NCBI GenBank assembly: GCA_946479075.1 | Contig: CAMLDT010000096.1 | Coordinates: 1-13,060 of the forward strand | Source of the DNA: an uncultured Polaromonas sp. | Lineage (GTDB): Bacteria; Pseudomonadota; Gammaproteobacteria; Burkholderiales; Burkholderiaceae | Length of the DNA: 13,060 nt | Direction of reading: 5' to 3' | Made by a program: the position numbers and the translations under genes | The notes under the pieces: generated by a model | Seen by the model: the letters and a program-made list of their open reading frames with translations, nothing else | Databases searched by the model: none | Told to the model about the DNA's origin: nothing | Shown here: positions 8,085 through 13,060 of the stretch, one piece after another | How the letters are laid out: each line of letters opens with the position of its first letter | How positions within the stretch are numbered: the first letter of the stretch is position 1

Positions 8085-9053
8085 TCACTCCAGCTTGATG
8101 TTTTTCTCGCGGATGAATGTGCCCCAGTGCGCGTATTCCTTGTCGATGGCGTCACCCAATTGCTCGGGCGATCCTCCGAAAGCCTGAGCCCCCATGCTCG
8201 ACAACCGCTGCGCCGTTTCGGGCATCTGCGTGATCTGGTTCAGCGCAGCATTGAGCTTTTGAATCACTTCCTTGGGTGTCGCAGATGGCGCCCACACGCC
8301 GTGGATGGCTCCGATTTCGGGCATGCGTGGATAGACTTCAACGAACGTCGGAACGTCGGGCAGGGCAGGATGTCGCTGCGCACCTGAAAATGCGAGAGGG
8401 CGGACCTTTTTTGCCCTGATCTGGGCGAGCGCGGTTGCAGTGGGTTCGGCAACCATTGGGATCTGGCCGCCAATTACGTCCAGGATTGCCCCCTGCTTGT
8501 ACGGAACGTGCACGAAAGAAGTGCCGGTTGCATCCGCGAGGGACTCCATTACCAAATGCGGGTACCCCGCGATTCCATAGGAACCGTAGCTGAGTGAGCC
8601 AGGCTTCGCTTTGGCGAGCGCGACCAACTCCTGAATCGTCTTCGCTGGAAAGTCGTTGTTGACGACCAGGACAGTGGCTTGCTTGAGTGCTGAGGCCACC
8701 GGCACCAGGTCTTTGCGAGCGTCAAATCCAGCCTTTGGGTAGACGTGCGGATTGATTGTCAGTATTGAACTGAACCCCCAGAACAGCGTGTGCTGGTCTG
8801 TTGAATTTGCCACCGCACCCGCTGCGAGGTTGCCCGCTGCGCCGGGCTTGTTTTCAACGATCACGGGCTTACCCAGCAACTTGCTCAACTGATCAGCGTA
8901 GTACCTGGAGAACTGATCAGGTGCGCCCCCGGGCGCGCTGGCCACCACAATTTTGACTGCGCGTTGCGGCCAGTCTTGCGCGCTGGCGCCCGAGGCAATG
9001 CCGAGCCCGGCAAGAATCAGGGATGCGATGACAAAGCGTTTGGATGAATTCAT
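8085..9053 (-). CDS. Tripartite tricarboxylate transporter substrate-binding protein (Bug/TctC family)
   Basis: A 322-residue periplasmic receptor. A signal peptide is clear: basic MNSSKR, a hydrophobic run, and a cleavage site after ASGASA before QDWPQ. The mature start WPQRAVKIVV, then PGGAPDQFSRY, KPVIVENKPGAAGN and GQIPMVAEPT are diagnostic of Bug proteins. These capture small carboxylates (citrate, aromatic acids, amides and others) for TctAB-type transporters. ATG at 9051-9053 is preceded by GGAGG at a good distance. No tctA/tctB membrane genes are in the window, so it is an orphan receptor, which is common in Burkholderiales. Its neighbours suggest it binds the substrate or product of the cyclase and hydrolase; that link is inferred. 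Confidence 0.94.
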   Translation of the reverse strand: MNSSKRFVIASLILAGLGIASGASAQDWPQRAVKIVVASAPGGAPDQFSRYYADQLSKLLGKPVIVENKPGAAGNLAAGAVANSTDQHTLFWGFSSILTINPHVYPKAGFDARKDLVPVASALKQATVLVVNNDFPAKTIQELVALAKAKPGSLSYGSYGIAGYPHLVMESLADATGTSFVHVPYKQGAILDVIGGQIPMVAEPTATALAQIRAKKVRPLAFSGAQRHPALPDVPTFVEVYPRMPEIGAIHGVWAPSATPKEVIQKLNAALNQITQMPETAQRLSSMGAQAFGGSPEQLGDAIDKEYAHWGTFIREKNIKLE

Positions 9054-9078
9054 ATGCCTCCGGTGAAATTTGCAGTTA

Positions 9079-9105
9079 TCAATCAGTCGATTGAATCACA
9101 TGATT
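9079..9105. promoter_or_regulatory. Paired palindromes upstream of the Bug gene
   Basis: TCAATC-AGTC-GATTGA (9079-9094) is a perfect 6-bp inverted repeat. AATCA-CA-TGATT (9094-9105) is a perfect 5-bp one directly abutting it. The half-sites share the AATCA/TGATT sequence. They lie 26-52 bp before the Bug start codon, a usual place for an operator. Which regulator binds is unknown. Confidence 0.4.
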
Positions 9106-9433
9106 GGATGGCGCGCAACCGTCTGAAGCGAGGGTTTTCCCGAGTCAGTGCACAGGTTTTAGGCTTATGTGCCGAATCGGTACAACATCCAGCCGCAGTT
9201 AGAAGGCGGCGCCAATCTGGTTAACCGAGCCTTGTGACGACCGCTCGAGCCGCAATGACGGCGCGTTCTTGTTGCTTGCGCTAGCCAAGTGCTATTGCAC
9301 TGACGTCTATGGATGCGGAAGCAAAGCGCCTCGGTATATTGATCGAAGGCCTGGACGTAGAAGCGTCTACGGAGTTCCTCGGAATCGCCTTCGCAGCAAC
9401 AAGCATTTCATAGGCCCACTCTTCCATACACAA
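9106..9433. other. Largely non-coding stretch between the Bug gene and the DUF1345 gene
   Basis: About 330 bases with no convincing gene on either strand. Frames present are short or unlike proteins. The only protein-like text is a 34-codon frame at 9309-9413 (listed separately). GC is lower than in the following chromosome. No copy of the tRNA-Asp 3' end, no insertion-sequence ends and no transposase text are seen. It may be eroded accessory DNA at the right side of the island. Confidence 0.5.
9309..9413 (+). other. Possible 3' remnant of an unknown gene
   Basis: ATG at 9309 opens a 34-codon frame ending at TAG 9411-9413. The text (containing GILIEGLDVEASTEFLGIAF) has ordinary protein composition, and it stops 20 bases before a strong + strand terminator that otherwise has no gene. 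I do not recognise a family. It may be the tail of a gene whose front was lost, a small peptide, or chance. Confidence 0.2.
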
Positions 9434-9471
9434 GGGTTTGCTGCTATGAAAATCGCAGCAAACCCTTTTTT
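9434..9471 (+). terminator. Intrinsic terminator without an obvious upstream gene
   Basis: GGGTTTGCTGC (9434-9444) pairs perfectly with GCAGCAAACCC (9455-9465) around a 10-nt loop, followed by six T. It is oriented for + strand transcription. The nearest + strand gene, tetR, ends 1.4 kb earlier with an opposite gene between. It sits about 70-110 bp before the DUF1345 gene and insulates it. Confidence 0.8.
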
Positions 9472-9540
9472 CTTGGTGCCGTCTTTCGTGGCCTGGGCGC
9501 ATCGTTGTCAAGCGGTCAGGCTCTGGCCCACAATCGCACC

Positions 9541-10197
9541 ATGCGCAAACATTTTTCCGAAACCACCGGTCCGCAGCGGCTGGTCTATGGCCTGGTCGCC
9601 GGTGTATGCACGAGCTTGCTGCCGGTACCGACGACCTGGCCGTTCAGGGCTTTGCTGGGCTGGTGCGTGGGCACGACCGTGTACCTGGTGCTGGCCTGGT
9701 GGCTGGCCGAGGTGTTTGATCCCAAAGGGACGCGCCAGCGGGCCCAGGCGCAGGACGAACCCAGTGTTGTGTTGTTTGGCTTGATGCTGCTGGCCGTAGT
9801 CGCTTGCGTGGCCAGCATCACGCTGCTGCTGCAGCAGGTCCGGGAGCTGCAGGGCATCGCGCGTGTGCTGCACGTGGGGTTGGCGATGCTGGCGCTGGCG
9901 CTGTCATGGCTGTTCATCCAGACGATTTTTGCGTTTCGGTATGCGCACCGTTATTACCAGGAAGAAAAGCGCAAGCGGCCCGGCGGCCCGGGGCTGGAGT
10001 TTCCCAAGCAGTCGAATCCGGATTACTTCGACTTCCTGTATTACTCGTTTGTGATCGGCATGACCTCGCAGGTGTCGGACGTGCAGGTCAGCTCGCGCGA
10101 GATGCGGCGGCTGACGCTGGGCCACAGCATCCTGTCGTTTGCCTTCAACGTGCTGATCGTGGCGCTGACGATCAACGTGCTGGCCAGCTTTGCCTAG
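9541..10197 (+). CDS. DUF1345 inner-membrane protein
   Basis: A 218-residue membrane protein. Hydrophobic stretches lie near residues 14-30, 36-57, 76-98, 109-131, about 162-176 and 190-216, so five or six membrane helices are likely. The family mark is the conserved block after the fourth helix, FRYAHRYYQ, and then NPDYFDFLYYSFVIGMTSQ, typical of DUF1345 (COG4291), whose function is not established. I place the start at ATG 9541; a TTG at 9505 would add 12 residues, and neither has a good Shine-Dalgarno. The gene is GC-rich like the housekeeping genes, unlike the block just before it, so it marks return to core chromosome. It converges with the small gene at 10207-10371, with 9 bp between stops. 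Confidence 0.88.
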   Translation: MRKHFSETTGPQRLVYGLVAGVCTSLLPVPTTWPFRALLGWCVGTTVYLVLAWWLAEVFDPKGTRQRAQAQDEPSVVLFGLMLLAVVACVASITLLLQQVRELQGIARVLHVGLAMLALALSWLFIQTIFAFRYAHRYYQEEKRKRPGGPGLEFPKQSNPDYFDFLYYSFVIGMTSQVSDVQVSSREMRRLTLGHSILSFAFNVLIVALTINVLASFA

Positions 10198-10206
10198 GGC
10201 CGGGAT

Positions 10207-10371
10207 TCAGCGCTCGTTGATCTGCTTTTTGAGCGCCATCTTTTCGGCCCGGCGCAGGGCGGCGGCTGATTTCTGGTGTGCGCCAGCCTTGCGCTGCAGG
10301 GCCGGGGCCACCAGCGGATTGCGCGGCCTCGGCGCCGGCAGCTTGAGTTTGGTTTTGCGGGTCGCCGTCAT
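10207..10371 (-). CDS. 54-residue basic protein of unknown function
   Basis: A small frame whose ATG (10371-10369) overlaps the TGA of the EamA gene as ATGA, the same coupling that joins EamA to ogt. The product begins MTATRKTKLKLPAPRPRN and ends RRAEKMALKKQINER. It is strongly positive, has no membrane segment, and carries a proline/arginine-rich front and a helical, lysine/alanine-rich back. Short proteins with 'RKAGAHxKS...RRAEK' text are familiar to me as hypothetical proteins in related genomes, but I know no function. Nucleic-acid binding would fit the charge (inferred). A longer frame starting at 10443 exists, but its front is only the antisense-free tail of EamA in another frame. Confidence 0.65.
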   Translation of the reverse strand: MTATRKTKLKLPAPRPRNPLVAPALQRKAGAHQKSAAALRRAEKMALKKQINER

Positions 10372-11273
10372 CGCCCGAACCTGAGCAAACCCGTGGACAG
10401 CGCGGTGCCGCAGATGATCACCACCGCGCACAGCAGCATCCACAGCGTGACCGCTTCACCCAGAACGACGAAGCCGTACAGCACCGCAAACACCGGCACC
10501 ACGAAGGTGACGGCCAGCGCGCGCGGCGGGCCGGCGGTTTCGATCAGGCGGAAGTAGAGGACGTAGGCAATGCCTGTGCACACCACGCCGACCGCGGCCA
10601 CGGCCAGCCAGGCAGCGGCGCCTGGCCTTTGGGCGGGCCACAGCCAGGCGGCGGGCAGCGCCAGGCCCAGCGTGGCGCCGATCTGGCTGCCGGCAGCCGT
10701 GACCAGCGGCGGCAGGCCAGTGAGGTAACGCTTGGCGTAGCTGGCCGACAGCGCATAACAAACGCAGGCGAACAGGCAGGCCAGCACGGCCCAGCCGGGC
10801 GCGATGCCCGAGGCGTCGGGTTTGAAGGTGGCTTTGTCCCAGGCCAGCATGGCCACGCCGGCAAAGCCGATCAGCAGGCCCAGCACGCGCGAACCGGTCG
10901 GCCTGTCCTTCAGCCAGAACCAGGCGACGATGGCGCCGAACATCGGCACCGTGGCGTTGAGGATGGCAGATAGCCCGGTGGTGATGGACAACAGTGCAAA
11001 CGCAAAACACGCAAACGGAATGCCCGAGTTGAAGAGCCCGACCAGAAACACGCGGCGCCAGTTTTTCATCAACGCCCGGCCATGGCCGCGCAGCAGCACC
11101 AGCGGCAGCAAGAAGGCCGCAGCGATGCCAACGCGCACGGCCGCCGTGGGCAGCGGGCCGAAATCCAGCACCGCGATGCGCGTGAACAAAAAGGACGAAC
11201 CCCAGATGGCCGCCAGCAGGATGAAATCGCTCAGCCAGGCTTTTTTGGGGAGATGCGCAGTGGCCCCACTCAT
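10368..11273 (-). CDS. EamA/DMT-superfamily transporter
   Basis: A 301-residue inner-membrane protein with about ten hydrophobic helices in two EamA repeats. Typical family text is LAAIWGSSFLFTRIA in helix 1, NATVPMFGAIVAWFWLKDRP near the middle, and GIAYVLYFRLIETAGPPRA with LGEAVTLW in the second repeat. Members export amino acids, drugs or metabolites; the substrate here cannot be told. Start ATG (11273-11271) overlaps the ogt stop as ATGA, and its own stop overlaps the start of the 54-residue gene. The three are therefore almost certainly one message with coupled translation. The pairing with a DNA alkylation-repair gene is notable, although it may be only a convenient operon. Confidence 0.93.
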   Translation of the reverse strand: MSGATAHLPKKAWLSDFILLAAIWGSSFLFTRIAVLDFGPLPTAAVRVGIAAAFLLPLVLLRGHGRALMKNWRRVFLVGLFNSGIPFACFAFALLSITTGLSAILNATVPMFGAIVAWFWLKDRPTGSRVLGLLIGFAGVAMLAWDKATFKPDASGIAPGWAVLACLFACVCYALSASYAKRYLTGLPPLVTAAGSQIGATLGLALPAAWLWPAQRPGAAAWLAVAAVGVVCTGIAYVLYFRLIETAGPPRALAVTFVVPVFAVLYGFVVLGEAVTLWMLLCAVVIICGTALSTGLLRFGR

Positions 11274-11791
11274 GCGGCTTCCTTCAAGGCCACACCTTCG
11301 AGTTTCAGCAGCGCGCTTTTGCGGTGCAGGCCACCGGCATACCCCGTCAGTGCGCCGCCGGCGCCCATGACGCGGTGGCAGGGCACGATGATGCTGACCG
11401 GGTTGCGGCCGACCGCCGCACCCACCGCGCGCACCGCGGCAGGTTTGCCGATGCGGGCGCTGAGCTCGCTGTAACTGGCGGTATGACCCTGGGGAATTTT
11501 CAGCAGGGCCTGCCAGACCGATTGCTGGAAGGCCGTGCCGTAAGCCAGGTCCAGTGGCAGATCAAACGCGGTGCGACGGCCGGAGAAGTATTCGCCGAGT
11601 TGCTTGACCACTTCGATAAGCACCGGATGCGCTGGTTCGCTGGGCCAGACGGCCGGTCCTGCCAGCTCCACGGGAAAGTGCTTCTGACCGTCAAACCAGA
11701 GCCCGGCCAGGCCCTTGCCTGTGGCGGCGATGATGATGGGGCCCAGCGGGCTTTCGTAGCGCGTCTGGACTATGTCGGTGTTGAATTTCAT
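11270..11791 (-). CDS. ogt: Methylated-DNA--protein-cysteine methyltransferase (Ogt type)
   Basis: A 173-residue suicide repair protein that moves alkyl groups from O6-alkylguanine or O4-alkylthymine in DNA to its own cysteine. The acceptor is Cys138 in IIVPCHRVMG. GTAFQQSVWQAL, the HTH-like region SYSELSARIGKPAAVRAVGAA and GRNP are all as in the family. I chose ATG 11791 over an upstream start at 11818 because GGAG lies 6 nt before it. Length is right for a single-domain Ogt without an Ada N-terminus. It lies 66 bp after an AlkA-type glycosylase gene on the same strand, so alkylation repair of two kinds is grouped here. AGT-like inactive homologues (ATL) are excluded by the cysteine. Confidence 0.96.
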   Translation of the reverse strand: MKFNTDIVQTRYESPLGPIIIAATGKGLAGLWFDGQKHFPVELAGPAVWPSEPAHPVLIEVVKQLGEYFSGRRTAFDLPLDLAYGTAFQQSVWQALLKIPQGHTASYSELSARIGKPAAVRAVGAAVGRNPVSIIVPCHRVMGAGGALTGYAGGLHRKSALLKLEGVALKEAA

Positions 11792-11823
11792 GCTGATCTC
11801 CTGGGGCGTGTTTCTCATTGGGT

Positions 11824-11852
11824 GATACAGGCCGGCATAAAGCCGCTGTATC
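11824..11852 (-). other. Hairpin between the alkA-type gene and ogt
   Basis: GATACAG (11824-11830) is perfectly complementary to CTGTATC (11846-11852). An inner CGGC/GCCG (11833-11836 with 11842-11845) extends it across a 2-nt bulge to a 5-nt loop. On the - strand, where the genes run, no T-run follows, so it is not a classic terminator for them. On the + strand it is followed by GGTTTTT. It might tune readthrough or mRNA stability. Confidence 0.45.
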
Positions 11853-11857
11853 GGTTT

Positions 11858-13060
11858 TTACAAGTCTTTTAGGGCTCCAGCCCCCGTCGTACGGGCGTGA
11901 GCAGCTATCGATTCCGTAGCGTCCGGCGGCACGGCGGGCGCCTCCATGGCACCGCTCCAGGCGCGGATCACCGCGTAGCTGCGCCAGGGCTTCCACGGCA
12001 GCGAGGCTTGCTCGGCCTCTTTGGCCGGGTTTTTCAGGCCCTGCACACCGAGTGCCTTGTGCAGCGCCACGTCGCCGGCCGGAAAGGCATCGGGCCATCG
12101 CAGTGCGCGCATGGCGATGTATTGCGCGGTCCAGTCGCCGATGCCGGGCAGCTCCTTGAGCGCCGCAATCGTGGCATTGACGTCGGCGCCGCCGTGCAAC
12201 TGCACACGTTTTTCGGCGACTGCTTTGGCAATACCGACAATCGCCGCCTGCCGCTGCCGCACGATGCCCAGTTGGCCCAGCGCGTCGCCGCCGGCCTGCG
12301 CCAGCACGGCCGCTGCGGGGAACAGGCGTGTCAGGCCGGGCCAGGGCGTTTCGATGGGCTCGCCCAGTTTGTCCACCATGCGTTGCGCCAAGGTGCGCGC
12401 CGCCGCCACCGTGATCTGCTGGCCCAGCACGGCGCGCACCGCCAGTTCGTAGCCATCCATGGCGCCGGGCACGCGCAGGCCGTCGCCGCCGGGAAAGCTG
12501 GCATGCAGCACCGCATTGATGGCCTGCGGGTCGGCATCCAGGTCCAGCATGGCGCGCACCCGGCGTATCACCAGGGGCAGCACCTCGCGCAGCGAATCGC
12601 TGACCTGCAGGCTGACATGGCTGCGGCTTTGGTCAAAGCTGGCTATCAGCCAGCCGGCATGCACCTTGCCGCCGGTTTCCACGCGAAAAGTACGTCCCAG
12701 CCTTGTTTTGCCTGGCGCGTCAGCGACCAATTCAATAGCGTGTATCTGGCGCTTTTTGAAGAAGGCAACCATCGCAGCCACGTCGTAGGGCGGCCGGTAG
12801 CCCAGCTTCACGGTGATGCCCTGTCCGGTGGGCGTGGCGCCCTGGCGGCGCAACTGCGTCGGATTCAGGCCGTAGTGGCCAAGAAAAGCGGCGTTGAAGC
12901 GGCGCACGCTGGCGTAGCCACTGATCAGCGCGATCTGCGTGACCGGCAGGGCCGTGTCGGCCAGCAACTGCTTAGCCGTCAGCAGCCGGCGGGTCTGCAG
13001 ATATTGCAGGGGCGAGACGCCGAAGTGGGTCTCGAAAATGCGCCGCACATGGCGGTCGCT
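11858..13060 (-). CDS. AraC-type HTH / AlkA-type DNA-3-methyladenine glycosylase fusion, 5'-partial
   Basis: The frame runs off the window at 13060, so the front is missing. The visible part starts within an AraC-type helix-turn-helix (SDRHVRRIFETHFGVSP, LQTRRLLTAKQLLAD, ALISGYASVRRFNAAF). An AlkA-like N-terminal domain follows, then a helix-hairpin-helix glycosylase core with LKELPGIGDWTAQYIAMRAL and FPAGDVALHKALG. The Asp of AGDVAL (codon 12071-12073) aligns with the catalytic Asp of AlkA. In such fusions a phosphotriester-repair Ada domain with zinc cysteines usually precedes the HTH; here it would lie beyond the window. The protein would remove alkylated bases and may also switch on repair genes such as the neighbouring ogt. 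About 400 residues are visible. Confidence 0.93.
   Translation of the reverse strand, partial: SDRHVRRIFETHFGVSPLQYLQTRRLLTAKQLLADTALPVTQIALISGYASVRRFNAAFLGHYGLNPTQLRRQGATPTGQGITVKLGYRPPYDVAAMVAFFKKRQIHAIELVADAPGKTRLGRTFRVETGGKVHAGWLIASFDQSRSHVSLQVSDSLREVLPLVIRRVRAMLDLDADPQAINAVLHASFPGGDGLRVPGAMDGYELAVRAVLGQQITVAAARTLAQRMVDKLGEPIETPWPGLTRLFPAAAVLAQAGGDALGQLGIVRQRQAAIVGIAKAVAEKRVQLHGGADVNATIAALKELPGIGDWTAQYIAMRALRWPDAFPAGDVALHKALGVQGLKNPAKEAEQASLPWKPWRSYAVIRAWSGAMEAPAVPPDATESIAAHARTTGAGALKDL

Noticed and set aside
8058..8087. TGAGGC/GCCTCA inverted repeat between the convergent tetR and Bug stops
   Set aside because: Only 6 bp with an 18-nt loop and no T-run; too weak to call a terminator.
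9281..9511. A 76-codon - strand frame over the terminator at 9434-9471
   Set aside because: It crosses a perfect 11-bp hairpin, which makes coding unlikely, and has no recognisable text or ribosome-binding site.
9054..9540. A search for a second copy of the tRNA-Asp 3' end (right attachment site)
   Set aside because: No stretch matching the T arm and acceptor end was found by eye; the right boundary remains undefined.
9269..9784. A 171-codon + strand frame running into the DUF1345 gene
   Set aside because: It passes through the terminator hairpin, and its second half is an out-of-frame reading of the membrane protein.

Overview
The window looks like the chromosome of a beta-proteobacterium of the order Burkholderiales, most likely family Comamonadaceae. 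This rests on GC-rich genes with strong third-position G/C bias, the order purF-metZ-gltX, and a TctC/Bug-type solute receptor. I cannot name the genus from the sequence alone.

Layout. (1) Positions 1-4032, + strand: a tight housekeeping run of purF (5' end cut by the window), metZ and gltX. PurF ends 2 nt before metZ, and metZ overlaps gltX by 4 nt. (2) 4018-4534: a tRNA-Ala(GGC), tRNA-Glu(TTC), tRNA-Asp(GTC) operon. Its consensus-like promoter starts inside the end of gltX, and a strong hairpin terminator closes it. Both inter-tRNA spacers carry clear inverted repeats; the Glu-Asp spacer has three successive hairpins, each capped by a GNRA tetraloop. (3) 4535 to about 9500: an accessory block of visibly lower GC. 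It opens with the truncated N-terminus of a tyrosine-recombinase-like integrase just downstream of tRNA-Asp. It continues with a CocE/NonD-type hydrolase, a cyclase-family metal hydrolase (both - strand), a divergent TetR regulator and a Bug-type periplasmic receptor (- strand). It ends in about 490 bp with almost no coding. (4) About 9500-13060: GC-rich chromosome resumes with a DUF1345 membrane protein (+). Facing it on the - strand are an AlkA-type glycosylase fused to an AraC-type HTH (N-terminus cut by the window), an Ogt-type alkyl-DNA repair protein, an EamA transporter and a 54-aa basic protein. The last three are joined by two ATGA stop/start overlaps.

How the genes may work together. 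The block in part 3 reads as a small substrate-uptake-and-hydrolysis module: Bug captures a small organic acid in the periplasm, the cyclase-family enzyme and the S15-type hydrolase cleave amide or ester bonds, and TetR controls the set from an intergenic region where two divergent promoter-like elements overlap on an imperfect inverted repeat. The substrate is unknown. The - strand run in part 4 links two alkylation-repair enzymes with a drug/metabolite-type exporter and an unrecognised small protein.

No CRISPR array, complete mobile element or fully new machinery is visible. The most interesting items are the hairpin-rich tRNA spacers, the tRNA-Asp integrase scar with its catabolic cargo, and the repair-exporter-small-protein coupling.
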